Shown here in pieces: positions 15,935 to 24,934 of a stretch of 64,000 nucleotides of DNA. The notes beneath the pieces were generated by a model. It worked only from the letters and a program-made list of their open reading frames with translations. It made no database searches and was not told where the DNA came from. Origin of the DNA: CADEEN01 sp031379365 (GTDB lineage Bacteria; Pseudomonadota; Gammaproteobacteria; Burkholderiales; Burkholderiaceae_C); assembly GCA_031379365.1 (NCBI GenBank), contig JANNFB010000371.1, positions 19,852 through 83,851 on the forward strand, in the 5' to 3' direction. The number at the start of each line of letters is the position of its first letter. The stretch's first letter is position 1. Made by a program: the position numbers and the translations under genes.

Positions 15935-18181
15935 ATGGCGACTGTCGGCGATCAAGCCAGCCTGGCCCAACAAGCGCGGCGCCTGTACACGGAAGAGCTT
16001 GTCAAAGGGCTGCCCGCGCTGGTGACAGCCGTGGTTCACTGGGCAGTCGCGCCCGAGCGGGCCACGAGTGCCGGCGCCGAGCCTGGTATCGTCGCCCGCT
16101 TGCGCGACGTGGCCGTGGCGCTCAAGTCACACGGCGTGGCCTGGCACCAGGGCATCGTCGGCGCGATGCAAGACGCCTTGCGTCAGGGGGTGCCCGCCTC
16201 GCGCAGCGGCGACTTCGGCGGTCCGACCAAGAAGCTGTCACTGGTGGACGACGAGACTATGGATCGCGAGATCCTGACTTCGCGCCTGGCCCTGGCCATC
16301 ATGGACAAGGCCGGCTCCGAGTTCAACGACTTGCGCACCCGCGTGGCCTTGCTCGAACACCGCGATGAGCTCGACCCACATGACTTGTTGCGCACCCATG
16401 TGCTGGCGCGCATCGTGATGCAAGCCTGGACCGATGCGGGCCTCGAAGACAAGGGCCTTCGCGATCTGCAGCCTGCGTTGCACGAGGAATTCGGCTTGCT
16501 GGTTCAGGAGGCCTATCACGAGGCGAACAGCTGGTTGGTGTCGCAGCGCGTCCTGCCCGACATTGATTTGCGGCCGCTGATCCGCCGCTCACGCGGTGGT
16601 GCAACCACGGGCTATGCCGGCCTGGTCAGCGACGAGACCCGGTTGATGACGCGCTCGGGCGGCGCCGGCGGCAGCGATGTCCACGGTCCCGGGGGTGACA
16701 ACGCCGTCGCTGTGATGACGCGTCTGAACCGCATGCTCGAACGCCAGGTGCCGGCCTTCGCCGACACCGCGCGCGCCGGCCACCAACGCACCGTGTCGCC
16801 GGGCTTGGCGGCGGCGATCGGTCAGGCGCAGCAAGGCGTGCAGCGGCGCATTGAACGCAACGATGCGGGCTCGGCCACGGCGACCGTGTCGCCGCAGTTG
16901 CTCGAAGAGTTGAACCTGCGCAAGCAGGCGCTCAAGCGCGCGGCAGAGAGCCCGGTCGAGCGCGCCACGATCGAGATCGTGGCGTTGTTGTTCCAGAGCA
17001 TCCTGACGGAAGAGCGCATTCCGTCGGCCGTTCGCGTCTGGTTCGCGCGGCTGCAGATGCCGGTCCTGCGCGTGGCGGTCGGAGAGCCTGACTTCTTTGC
17101 CACCATCGACCACCCGGCGCGGCGCCTGATCGACCGCATGGGCGCCTGCGTGATGGGCTTCGACGCCTCTGCCAGTGCCGTCGGCGACGCGCTCGAAGGC
17201 GAGATCAAGCGGGTGGTGCAGGTGGTCGAGGCCTACCCCGACACCGGCCGCCGTGTGTTCCAGACGGTGTTGACGGAGTTCGAGCGCTTTCTCGAGCACT
17301 ACTTCAAGAGCACGAACGAAGCCACCAAGCGCGGCGTCTCGCTGGCCCAACAGGTCGAGCAGCGCGAGACGCTCGCCATCCAGTACACCATCGAGCTGCG
17401 CAAGATGCTCAACGAGGTGCCGGTTCAGGAAGGTGTGCGCCAGTTCCTGTTCCAGGTCTGGGCCGACGTGCTAGCGCTGGCGGCCGTTCGCCACGGTGCG
17501 CAGGCCGAGACGACCAAGGCGATGCGCAAGGCGGCCACCGACCTCATCTGGTCTGCCGGGGCGAAGATTTCCCGCGAGGAGCGGGCCGACGTGATCCGCC
17601 GCCTGCCACCGCTGCTCAAGCAGTTGCGCGACGGCATGGAGGCGGCCGGCCTGCCCGCCTCCAAGCGGGACGAGCATGTCCGCTCCCTCAACGACTCCTT
17701 GGCGGCAGCCTTCAGCGCCAAGGCCGCGGCGATCCCGCCCGAGCGATTCGAGGAACTGCGCGAGCGGCTCGAGGCGTTGGAGGAATTGCTGCCCGATGCA
17801 AACGATGTCCAGCTCGACCAGACACTGATGCTCGATATCTCCGGTGACGACAGCGGCGACCTGGAAGTGGTCGGCGAGGGCGGCTCGATGCCGACGCCGG
17901 CGATGCTGTCCTGGGCCCGCGAACTGCAGGTCGGCAGCTGGTACATGCTCGAGCACAACAACCGCAACGAAGGCGTGCAACTGGCATGGCAGGGCATGCG
18001 CAGGCACCTTTCACTCTTCGTCACGGCCAGCGGTCGCTGCCTGTTGTTCGAACAGCACCGCTTGGCGTCGTTCCTTCAGGCCGGTTTGCTGTTGCCCGCG
18101 CAGGACGAGGCGCTGACGGTGAAGGCCACACGAACCGCGTTGGCCAAGCTCGACAACGACCCGACCAGGTTGTTGAACTGA
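15935..18181 (+). CDS. DUF1631 family protein
   Basis: This large cytoplasmic protein (748 residues) has no signal peptide or membrane helix and is rich in predicted helices. The overall look (LVDDETMDREILTSRLA near residue 105, an all-helical middle, and a C-terminal beta-rich part around LQVGSWYMLEHN near 665 resembling a PilZ-like barrel) matches the DUF1631 family common in Burkholderiales and gammaproteobacteria. Family function is unsettled; links to cyclic-di-GMP or nucleotide sensing are only suggestive. It stands alone after secF and converges with smg. A TAGAGT hexamer at about 15892 may be its promoter. Confidence 0.8.
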   Translation: MATVGDQASLAQQARRLYTEELVKGLPALVTAVVHWAVAPERATSAGAEPGIVARLRDVAVALKSHGVAWHQGIVGAMQDALRQGVPASRSGDFGGPTKKLSLVDDETMDREILTSRLALAIMDKAGSEFNDLRTRVALLEHRDELDPHDLLRTHVLARIVMQAWTDAGLEDKGLRDLQPALHEEFGLLVQEAYHEANSWLVSQRVLPDIDLRPLIRRSRGGATTGYAGLVSDETRLMTRSGGAGGSDVHGPGGDNAVAVMTRLNRMLERQVPAFADTARAGHQRTVSPGLAAAIGQAQQGVQRRIERNDAGSATATVSPQLLEELNLRKQALKRAAESPVERATIEIVALLFQSILTEERIPSAVRVWFARLQMPVLRVAVGEPDFFATIDHPARRLIDRMGACVMGFDASASAVGDALEGEIKRVVQVVEAYPDTGRRVFQTVLTEFERFLEHYFKSTNEATKRGVSLAQQVEQRETLAIQYTIELRKMLNEVPVQEGVRQFLFQVWADVLALAAVRHGAQAETTKAMRKAATDLIWSAGAKISREERADVIRRLPPLLKQLRDGMEAAGLPASKRDEHVRSLNDSLAAAFSAKAAAIPPERFEELRERLEALEELLPDANDVQLDQTLMLDISGDDSGDLEVVGEGGSMPTPAMLSWARELQVGSWYMLEHNNRNEGVQLAWQGMRRHLSLFVTASGRCLLFEQHRLASFLQAGLLLPAQDEALTVKATRTALAKLDNDPTRLLN

Positions 18182-18239
18182 GGTCCGGCGCAGGGCCGAA
18201 GGCGCAAAGGCAGCGCGGAGCCGATCGGCCCGCTGTCCT

Positions 18240-18692
18240 TCAGTGAATCAGCCGTTCTTCGGGCGCGACGAACAACTCGTCGAGGATCAGCGCGTCGGGC
18301 TCTTCGCCCAGACTCCAGAAGACCATCAGGACGATGACCTTGAGATCGTCGAGATCGATCGGGGCGGCGCCGATCGCGCTCGCGCGGTCGATCACCATCT
18401 CGCGCATGGGTGGGGGCAGCACGCCTGCCGACTCCAGGAAGCTGACAAAGCCGATGGAGTCTTCGCCCAGCAGGTCCTGCTCGGCCGGCGTGTACACCCG
18501 CATGGCGTCGGCGCTCTGCTCGCCGCCATAGGCCTCGGCCGTGGTGGCCAAGCCATCGAGCCAGCTCAAGGCGTCCTGGATCTCGTCGCTCTCGAAGCCG
18601 ACGGCAGAGAGCTTGCGCGTGAGTTGTGCGTGGTCCGGACAGGCGTCCGGGCGCCAGTAGTTTTCGTACAAATACACCAGCACATCGAACAT
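18240..18692 (-). CDS. smg: Smg protein (DUF494)
   Basis: The 150-residue acidic helical protein starts MFDVLVYLYENYW, the typical Smg beginning. It has AVGFESDEIQDALSWLDGL near residue 36 and ends with DLDDLKVIVLMVFWSLG and an LDELF motif. Smg is widely encoded next to dprA and def-fmt in proteobacteria; its molecular role is not established. The ATG at 18692 lies only six bases after a TATAGT hexamer on the minus strand. It sits 46 bases downstream of dprA. Confidence 0.92.
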   Translation of the reverse strand: MFDVLVYLYENYWRPDACPDHAQLTRKLSAVGFESDEIQDALSWLDGLATTAEAYGGEQSADAMRVYTPAEQDLLGEDSIGFVSFLESAGVLPPPMREMVIDRASAIGAAPIDLDDLKVIVLMVFWSLGEEPDALILDELFVAPEERLIH

Positions 18693-18698
18693 AAAATC

Positions 18699-18704
18699 AC
18701 TATA
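18699..18704 (-). promoter_or_regulatory. -10-like TATAGT immediately upstream of smg
   Basis: On the minus strand TATAGT is followed by GATTTT and then the ATG at 18692. The 6-nt gap would make the mRNA leaderless or nearly so. No -35 match is visible in the GC-rich sequence upstream. Confidence 0.4.
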
Positions 18705-18738
18705 CCGCAGGCCGTCGTGACGACCCGTGGGCAGGGAC

Positions 18739-19839
18739 TCAAACCGGGCTGCGCCGCTGATACAGCCCCCCGGGCAGGCGTGCCACGCGGCCCTCGAGTT
18801 CAAGCTCGAGCAGGCGAGCGCTGAGCGCTGCAGCGCTGTCGCCCGTGCGCGCAAGCAGCGCGTCCATGGTGACGGGGTCCTGCCCCAAGGCGGCCAACAG
18901 CGTGTCGTCCGCTTCGGGATCGTCGAGCGTCGGCGCGCGCGGTGAGGCACTCGAGGCGGCCCAATTCAACTCTCCCAGGATGTCGTCGGCCGAGTCGACC
19001 AGCTTGGCACCCTGCTTGATCAGCGCATGGCAGCCGCGAGACTGCGGCGAATGGATCGAGCCAGGGATGGCGAACACGTCGCGACCCGCCTCCAGGGCCT
19101 TGCGCGCCGTGATCAGCGAGCCCGAGGCCAACGCCGCTTCCACCACCAAGGTGCCACGCGCCATGCCGGCGATCAGGCGATTGCGCAGCGGGAAGTTCTC
19201 TTTCAGCGGCGGCGTGCCCAGGACGAACTCCGACAGCAGCAGGCCGTCCTGAGCGATGCGGTGGGCGAGGGTGCGGTGGCGGGCCGGGTAGATGCTGTCC
19301 AGACCGGTGCCGACGACGGCGATGGTGCTGCCGGGGCCCGCCAGTCCGCCTTCATGGGCGGCGCCATCGATCCCCAGGGCCATGCCGGAGATGACTGTCA
19401 GACCAGCCTGACTCAGGTGCTTGGCGAAGGAGCGCGCATTGTCCAGCCCTTGGGCGCTGGCGTTGCGGCTGCCGACGATGGCCACGGCGGGCGCATTGAG
19501 CAGGTCGAGCCTGCCGCGTGCGTACAGCAGCAGCGGCGGGTCGGCAGTTTCCAGCAACAGGCGGGGATAGTCGTCGTCGCCGAGCGGGAGAACATGGCAC
19601 GCAGAGTCAGCGTCGAGCCAGGCCTCGGTGTCGGCCAGAAGCTCGGCGTGCCGAGCAGGCGCGTTCTTGAACAGGTTCGCCGCGCCTGGGCCGACCAACG
19701 TACGCAGAGTGGCCGGCTGGGCAGCCAACACGGCATGGGGTGTGCCACAAGCTGCCAGCAGCCTGCGGGCCGTGTCGCGACCAACGCTCGGCGTCAGCAG
19801 CAGTTGCAGCCACGCGTCCAGGTCATCCGGCCGGGCCAT
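18739..19839 (-). CDS. dprA: DNA-processing protein DprA (Smf)
   Basis: The 366-residue cytoplasmic protein has an N-terminal SAM-like segment (residues 1-80), then the Rossmann-like DprA domain with AIVGSRNASAQG near residue 117, SGMALGIDGAAHEG near 153, and VVEAALASGSLITARKALE near 228. The C-terminal winged-helix-like region spans about 300-360. DprA loads RecA on incoming single-stranded DNA during natural transformation. Its presence is common and does not by itself prove competence. It lies between the LysM-protein gene and smg on the minus strand. Confidence 0.96.
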   Translation of the reverse strand: MARPDDLDAWLQLLLTPSVGRDTARRLLAACGTPHAVLAAQPATLRTLVGPGAANLFKNAPARHAELLADTEAWLDADSACHVLPLGDDDYPRLLLETADPPLLLYARGRLDLLNAPAVAIVGSRNASAQGLDNARSFAKHLSQAGLTVISGMALGIDGAAHEGGLAGPGSTIAVVGTGLDSIYPARHRTLAHRIAQDGLLLSEFVLGTPPLKENFPLRNRLIAGMARGTLVVEAALASGSLITARKALEAGRDVFAIPGSIHSPQSRGCHALIKQGAKLVDSADDILGELNWAASSASPRAPTLDDPEADDTLLAALGQDPVTMDALLARTGDSAAALSARLLELELEGRVARLPGGLYQRRSPV

Positions 19840-19884
19840 CGGACGCGCCGCGGGTGGCTTTGCGAGCTGCCGGCCCGCAGCAGG

Positions 19885-21039
19885 TCAGGGTTGGCTGAAA
19901 CGATCGCCTGCAGTCACTGGCTGCTGCGCTTGCAGCACCAGGCCGTAGGACACCCGGTCGAAGACGCGGAAAACGAACAGCAGGCCATGACGCTCGTCGG
20001 GCAACTTGATCTGAGTCGGCGTCGCCGTGGTGCGGTCGGTGATCTGCGGGCCGTCGCGCAACACGGCGAGCACATGGCCACGCTCCATGCCTTCCGCCGC
20101 GCCACGGTTGATGGCAACCACCTGGTTCTGACCGGCGATCAAGCCCTCGCCGTAGACCGAAATGACTTGCCCACTGACCGGCTTGCCGGGCGCGTGTGGC
20201 ACGAAGCTGCTGAAATCGCGCGCTGGCACCGGCGCCAGACGGTCGCCGACACCGACTTCTTCCTTGACGTTTGTCACTTCGAAAGTGGCTGGCACGATCA
20301 GGCCGGGCTTGCCACCGATCGACGCGGCGCTGCCGCCCTCGCGCACATAGCTGGCGGTGCCGAGGAAGCGTGCCTCGTAGCCAAGGATTTCTTTGGTCGT
20401 CGGGTCGCGCAGCGGTGTGGCCTGGCGGAAGACGCGCCAATCGCGCAGACCGCCAAGGTCGCCCAGCACATAGGCCTTGTCACCGCGACCGATCATGACG
20501 CGGTCATCGGGTGCGGCAACGACGCGTGGTGCGCGCTCGAGCTCGTTGGCGCTGAACACCACGCCTTCATTCATGAAGGGCGCGATCAGGTGCATCGGAA
20601 CCGCGGGCACGCCGCCGTCACCCAAAGACTCGCTGCGCACGCGCGGGCTCAGCTTCACGGTGCCGTCAGGGCCGTCCTGGGCCAGACGCAGGCGGGCACG
20701 GCCGCCCGATTTGTCGAGCACCAGCACCTGGCCGGGATAGATGAGATGCGGGTTGCGGATTTGCTCGAGATTCATTCCCCACAGCTCGGGCCAACGCCAA
20801 GGGCTCTTGAGGAAGAGTTTGGAGATGTCCCACAGCGTGTCGCCCCGCTTGACGGTGTGCGAATCGGGCGCGTTGGGCGCCAACTCCGACAGAGGCACAC
20901 CCGCTTGCGCCACCTGCTGCGCAGCGCTGCGCTGCTGCGGGGTGACAGGGTAGGTGGCCGCGTAGGCACTGCCGAAGGCCAGCAGCAGGCTGCTGGTCAA
21001 AGCGGTGGTGGCAAGGCGGCTGGCTTGGCGTCGGATCAT
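19885..21039 (-). CDS. LysM-domain periplasmic protein
   Basis: The 384-residue exported protein has a signal peptide (RRQASRLATTALTSSLLLAF...AYA). A LysM domain follows at about residues 60-110 (HTVKRGDTLWDISKLF ... RNPHLIYPGQVLVL), and the rest is beta-rich with no recognised catalytic motif. LysM domains bind peptidoglycan. Proteins of this type are routinely encoded next to dprA in betaproteobacteria, where their exact task is unknown. ATG 21039 is preceded by GGGGAG. A 20-bp palindrome lies 20 bases upstream. The gene is divergent from def. Confidence 0.9.
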   Translation of the reverse strand: MIRRQASRLATTALTSSLLLAFGSAYAATYPVTPQQRSAAQQVAQAGVPLSELAPNAPDSHTVKRGDTLWDISKLFLKSPWRWPELWGMNLEQIRNPHLIYPGQVLVLDKSGGRARLRLAQDGPDGTVKLSPRVRSESLGDGGVPAVPMHLIAPFMNEGVVFSANELERAPRVVAAPDDRVMIGRGDKAYVLGDLGGLRDWRVFRQATPLRDPTTKEILGYEARFLGTASYVREGGSAASIGGKPGLIVPATFEVTNVKEEVGVGDRLAPVPARDFSSFVPHAPGKPVSGQVISVYGEGLIAGQNQVVAINRGAAEGMERGHVLAVLRDGPQITDRTTATPTQIKLPDERHGLLFVFRVFDRVSYGLVLQAQQPVTAGDRFSQP

Positions 21040-21058
21040 GAACAGAGTCTCCCCGGGC

Positions 21059-21078
21059 CGCTGCCGACGTCGGCAGCG
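21059..21078. repeat. Perfect 20-bp palindrome in the LysM/def divergent region
   Basis: CGCTGCCGACGTCGGCAGCG is a perfect inverted repeat with no spacer, 20 bases upstream of the LysM gene start. It could be an operator for a dimeric regulator or an mRNA hairpin in the leader. I see no second copy in the window. Confidence 0.5.
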
Positions 21079-21314
21079 ATGCGAAAATGGTGCCGTTGTC
21101 AGGTCTTCGTGGTCTTTGTGCTGCCTCGTTGGCGCAGCACGCAAGCGCCAGCGAAAGTGCTCATACAGTTTGGCAGATTCTGCCTCTAAACCCTTGATAT
21201 CGCAATGAAACTGCCCCGCACAGCCGCGCGGCGTGGCACCTTTCACGAACCCCGTTGCCGGACTCCCGACTTGCCCATCTTGCACCACCTCGCGTGGGCA
21301 CTATTTCACGAACC

Positions 21315-21830
21315 ATGAGCCTGCTGCCCATCCTGCGCTACCCCGATCCGCGTTTGCACACCGTGGCCAAACCTGTGCCGGTGGTGGACGCGCGCATCCG
21401 ACAACTCGTCGACGACATGCTGGCGACGATGTACGAAGCCGATGGCGTGGGCCTGGCGGCGACCCAGGTCGATGTGCACGAATGCGTGATCGTGATCGAC
21501 ACCTCCGAGACCCGCGACCAGCCCCGGGTGCTCATCAACCCGGCGCTGATCGGGCGCAGCGAGGAGATGGTGCTCGGCGACGAAGGTTGTCTGTCAGTGC
21601 CCACGGTGTACGACAAGGTCCCTCGCCACGCGCGGGTCAGCGTGCGTGCGCTGGGCCGCGACGGCCAGAGCTACGAGTTCGACGCCGAGGGACTCGAGGC
21701 GGTTTGCGTGCAGCACGAGATGGACCACCTCCTGGGCAAGGTGTTCGTCGAGTACCTGAGCCTGCTCAAGCGCGACCGCATCAAGACCAAGATGCTGAAG
21801 AAGACGCGCGACGAAACGGCGCGCGCGTGA
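21315..21830 (+). CDS. def: Peptide deformylase
   Basis: The 171-residue enzyme removes the formyl group from nascent proteins. All three family motifs are present: GVGLAATQV (residues 44-52), EGCLSVP with metal ligand C92, and HEMDH with H134, E135 and H138. Length is normal. ATG 21315 gives the canonical N-terminus (LLPILRYPDPRL). The stop overlaps the GTG start of fmt in GTGA, coupling deformylase and formyltransferase, a near-universal bacterial pair. Confidence 0.97.
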   Translation: MSLLPILRYPDPRLHTVAKPVPVVDARIRQLVDDMLATMYEADGVGLAATQVDVHECVIVIDTSETRDQPRVLINPALIGRSEEMVLGDEGCLSVPTVYDKVPRHARVSVRALGRDGQSYEFDAEGLEAVCVQHEMDHLLGKVFVEYLSLLKRDRIKTKMLKKTRDETARA

Positions 21831-22762
21831 GCGCGGGGCTGCGCGTCGGCTTTGCCGGCACGCCGGCATTCGCCGCAGCGGCGCTGGCCGAAATCTGCGC
21901 CGCTGGCTACACGGTGCCGCTGGTGCTGACCCAACCCGACCGGCCTGCGGGCCGAGGCATGAAACTACAGGCCTCGGCAGTCAAGCAATTTGCCCAGGCA
22001 CACGGGCTGCCCGTGTTGCAGCCGACCGGGCTCAAGCTCGATGGCCGCTACGCTACCGAGGCAATTGCCGCCAGCCAGGCCCTGCGTGCCGCCGCGCTGG
22101 ACGTGCTGGTGGTGGCGGCCTACGGTCTGATCCTGCCGCAGTGGCTCATCGCGCTGCCGCGCCTGGGTTGCCTGAACATCCATGCCTCGCTGCTGCCGCG
22201 CTGGCGCGGGGCGGCGCCCATTCAGCGTGCTGTCGAGGCGGGGGATGCGCACAGCGGCATCACCATCATGCAAATGGATGCCGGGCTCGATACCGGGGCC
22301 ATCTTGTTGGTCGGGCAGGAGGTGATCCGCGCCGACGACAGCAGCGCCAGCCTGCAGGAGCGCCTGGCGGGCCTGGGTTCGCGCCTCATCGTGGCGGCGC
22401 TGGTCGCTGCCGAGAAAGGCGCGTTGCAACCGGTGCCGCAGCCGGCCGAGGGCGTGAGCTATGCCCACAAGCTGGCCAAGACAGAGGCTGCGATCGACTG
22501 GCTGCGACCGGCCGCCGAGATCGAGCGCCGCGTGCGTGCCTTCGATCCCCAGCCCGGCTGCCAGTTCGAGCTCGAGGGCCAGTTGGTGAAGCTCTGGCGC
22601 GCCCGCGAGGGCGGTCTCATGACCGCCCCGCCGGGTACCGTCGAGCGCGCTGCCGGTCGCCTGCGCGTGGCCTGTGGCGACGGCCGCGCCCTGGACGTGC
22701 TTGAACTTCAGCGCCCCGGCGGTCGGCGCATGGGCATCCAAGCCCTTCAGGCATTGCGCTGA
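21827..22762 (+). CDS. fmt: Methionyl-tRNA formyltransferase
   Basis: The 311-residue enzyme formylates initiator Met-tRNA using 10-formyl-THF. The N-terminal Rossmann domain starts LRVGFAGTPAFA. The signature HASLLPRWRGAAPIQRA lies near residue 122, followed by the GITIMQMDAGLDTG region. The C-terminal OB-fold domain begins near residue 210. The start is GTG 21827, overlapping the def stop by 4 bases, consistent with translational coupling. Confidence 0.97.
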   Translation: MSAGLRVGFAGTPAFAAAALAEICAAGYTVPLVLTQPDRPAGRGMKLQASAVKQFAQAHGLPVLQPTGLKLDGRYATEAIAASQALRAAALDVLVVAAYGLILPQWLIALPRLGCLNIHASLLPRWRGAAPIQRAVEAGDAHSGITIMQMDAGLDTGAILLVGQEVIRADDSSASLQERLAGLGSRLIVAALVAAEKGALQPVPQPAEGVSYAHKLAKTEAAIDWLRPAAEIERRVRAFDPQPGCQFELEGQLVKLWRAREGGLMTAPPGTVERAAGRLRVACGDGRALDVLELQRPGGRRMGIQALQALR

Positions 22763-22863
22763 GGGGCGCCGCTCAGCCTGCGGCCTGCGTCGGCCGCCGC
22801 CGCCGCTCAAGTCCGGCTCCAGAGCTGCCGATATGGCCGGTAGTGCACTCACCTTGTGTCGCC

Positions 22864-23268
22864 ATGCCCCGCCCGATTCTTCTCGCTGCCCTGCTTGCGC
22901 CTCTCGTTCTGTTGGCAGGCTGCCCGCTGTCGGGCGGCGAGTCGGCTGAGGCCGTGGCAGCCCGCAAGGAGGCCGAAGGCAAGGCCGTCGGCGGCGCGTG
23001 CCGACATGCCGGCCGAGCCATCGAGGACTGTTTCGCGCTGAACAAGCGCGCCGACAAGGCCGCCCTGTTCGGCGGTTGGCGTGAGATGAACGACTACATG
23101 CGCGAGAACAAGATCGAGCCGGTGCCTCCGCAGGGCGCCGTGGTGGCCGACGCCGCGGAGAAGTCCGAGAAGCCGGCGGGCGACAGCCCGCCGAAGAAGG
23201 CCGACCCGCCGGTGCGTGACGAGGGCGGGGCCAAAAAGCCGGCCAAGCCCAAGAAGCACGACAGCTGA
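22864..23268 (+). CDS. Small putative lipoprotein with Lys/Pro-rich tail
   Basis: The 134-residue protein has a lipoprotein signal peptide ending in the lipobox LLAGC (Cys at about 19). A short helical region holds two Cys (GGACRHAGRAIEDCFALNK), then an acidic/basic low-complexity tail rich in Lys, Pro and Ala. The paired Cys may form a disulfide. I do not recognise a family. An upstream in-frame ATG at 22843 is possible but would put extra residues before a good signal peptide. Codon use matches neighbours. Confidence 0.7.
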   Translation: MPRPILLAALLAPLVLLAGCPLSGGESAEAVAARKEAEGKAVGGACRHAGRAIEDCFALNKRADKAALFGGWREMNDYMRENKIEPVPPQGAVVADAAEKSEKPAGDSPPKKADPPVRDEGGAKKPAKPKKHDS

Positions 23269-23365
23269 GTCGTTTCGTCGGCCGCTGCCGCATCCTGTCG
23301 TCCGGTTCGAGCCAGGGCCGTGCGCCCACGGCACACTGGCAACTTCACCGATGAAGGAGCCTCTG

Positions 23366-24142
23366 ATGAACTCACTCACACACTTGCGCGCCCGTCCGCG
23401 CCGGCAGCTCCTGGCGTTGGCGGGCGCTGTGATCGCCACATCGACCCTGCTTTTCGCCACGGTGCCGGGCCATGCCATGACCACCGGCTCGGGCAATGCG
23501 ACCAGCGAAACCCGCGTCGCCACCAGCTTCCAAGCAATCTCTCTGCGAGGCGGCATCAACCTGATCGTGCGCCAGGGCGCCAGCGAAGGTGTCACGGTAC
23601 GCGCTGACGACAACGTGCTGCCCTTGGTTCAGACCCTTGTGGAAGGCAGCGGCGACGCACGGACCCTGCGCATCCAGTTCAAGCCGGGCGAATCCCTTCG
23701 CACCAAGACCCAGGTCCTGGTCACGGTCGATGTGGTCAAGCTCAGTTCGGTGGCCAGCTCGGGCGCGGGCGACATCACGGTCGAGGCCCTGAAAACCCCC
23801 GGCCTGACTCTGAGCATCTCCGGCTCGTCCGACGCCCAGCTGCGCCAGCTCGACACCGAGCTGCTGAGCATCAGCATTGCCGGCAGCGGCGACGTGCAGG
23901 CCAGTGGCCGCGCCAGTCGCCCGGATGTCTCGATCGCCGGCAGCGGCGATGTCCGCACGCGCGACCTGGCGGCCGCCGATGTCAGCGTCTCCATCGCTGG
24001 CAGCGGCGACGCCAGCGTCACGGCGCAGAAGACGATCAGCATCGCCATCGCGGGCTCGGGCGATGTCGAGTACGGCGGGAACGCCACGCTGGTCAAGCGC
24101 AGCATCGCCGGCAGCGGCTCGGTGCGCCAGCGCCAGCCCTGA
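23366..24142 (+). CDS. Exported head-GIN-domain (DUF2807-like) repeat protein
   Basis: The 258-residue protein has an N-terminal signal peptide (ending around VPGHA). It then forms a repetitive beta-structure in which variants of S-I-A-G-S-G-D-V occur about six times between residues 150 and 255, roughly every 18-20 residues. This is the pattern of the putative auto-transporter adhesin/head GIN domain family, predicted as a right-handed beta-helix outside the cytoplasm. Function is unknown. ATG 23366 is chosen because AAGGAG sits six bases upstream; an in-frame ATG at 23351 would place that site inside the gene. Confidence 0.82.
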   Translation: MNSLTHLRARPRRQLLALAGAVIATSTLLFATVPGHAMTTGSGNATSETRVATSFQAISLRGGINLIVRQGASEGVTVRADDNVLPLVQTLVEGSGDARTLRIQFKPGESLRTKTQVLVTVDVVKLSSVASSGAGDITVEALKTPGLTLSISGSSDAQLRQLDTELLSISIAGSGDVQASGRASRPDVSIAGSGDVRTRDLAAADVSVSIAGSGDASVTAQKTISIAIAGSGDVEYGGNATLVKRSIAGSGSVRQRQP

Positions 24143-24177
24143 TCGCTGGCTGCGCCGGCGGGCGCGGGAGGGCACGC

Positions 24178-24183
24178 GACAAT
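24178..24183 (+). promoter_or_regulatory. -10-like hexamer before azlC
   Basis: GACAAT with a 7-nt gap to ATG 24191. Hexamer and gap are identical to those before the nitrilase gene at 10302. No Shine-Dalgarno sequence lies in the gap. Confidence 0.3.
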
Positions 24184-24190
24184 CCTCCGC

Positions 24191-24934
24191 ATGAGTCTTG
24201 TCGAGACGGTGCCGCCGCCGCTGTGGCGCCACCCTGAGTTCGCGCGCGGTGCGCGTGAAATGAGCGGCGTGGCCCTGGGCATCGCCGCCTGGGGCCTGGT
24301 GACCGGCGTGGCAATGACCAAGAGCGGCCTGCCCGTCCCGTTGGCGCTCATGATGTCGCTGCTGGTCTTCGCCGGCAGCGCCCAGCTTGCGGCCCTGCCA
24401 CTGATCGCGGGTGGGGCGCCGATCTGGGTGGTGTGGGCGACGGCCCTGTGCGTGAACCTGCGCTTCATCATCTTCAGTGCCGGTTGGCGACCCTACCTGG
24501 CCCACCTGCCGTTCTGGCAGCGCTTGCGCATGGGCTACTTCACGGCCGACCTCAACTACGTGATCTTCATGCGGCGCTTCCCGGAACCCCGTCCTGCGCC
24601 GGAGCAAGTGCCCTATTTCTGGGGTGGTGTGGTGACCAACTGGAGCGCCTGGCAAGTGCCGTCCATCGTGGGGATCCTGCTGGCCGACCGCATCCCGACG
24701 GCCTGGGGGCTGGGGTTCGCCGGCACGCTGGCCTTGCTCGGCCTGATGTACTCACTGGTGACGGATCGCGCCACCCTGGTCGCCGCCGGCGTGGCCGCCT
24801 GCGCCGCGGTGGCGGCCTATGCGTTGCCCTTGAAACTGAACATCGTGGTGGCGATCGCTGCGGCGGTGGCCATCGGCCTGTTGATGGACCACACGACGCC
24901 GCGCCGTGTCCTGCCCGAGGACGACCTGACATGA
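24191..24934 (+). CDS. azlC: AzlC-family branched-chain amino acid exporter, large subunit
   Basis: The 247-residue inner-membrane protein has about seven helices. The AzlC family features are visible: GVALGIAAWGLVTGVAM near residue 26, FAGSAQLAALPLI near 61, and NLRFIIFSAGWRPYL near 94. With AzlD it exports branched-chain amino acids or analogues. Its stop overlaps the azlD start in ATGA. Confidence 0.93.
   Translation: MSLVETVPPPLWRHPEFARGAREMSGVALGIAAWGLVTGVAMTKSGLPVPLALMMSLLVFAGSAQLAALPLIAGGAPIWVVWATALCVNLRFIIFSAGWRPYLAHLPFWQRLRMGYFTADLNYVIFMRRFPEPRPAPEQVPYFWGGVVTNWSAWQVPSIVGILLADRIPTAWGLGFAGTLALLGLMYSLVTDRATLVAAGVAACAAVAAYALPLKLNIVVAIAAAVAIGLLMDHTTPRRVLPEDDLT

Noticed and set aside
13403..16039. 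Minus-strand open frame opposite secD-secF
   Set aside because: It spans two well-supported genes and their junction, and the translation is rich in His, Gln and Arg without domains. Antisense artefact of high GC.
23860..24120. Short repeated DNA motif that might suggest CRISPR or tandem-repeat array
   Set aside because: The repeats are in frame, diverged, and encode the SIAGSGDV units of a beta-helix protein; there are no spacers.
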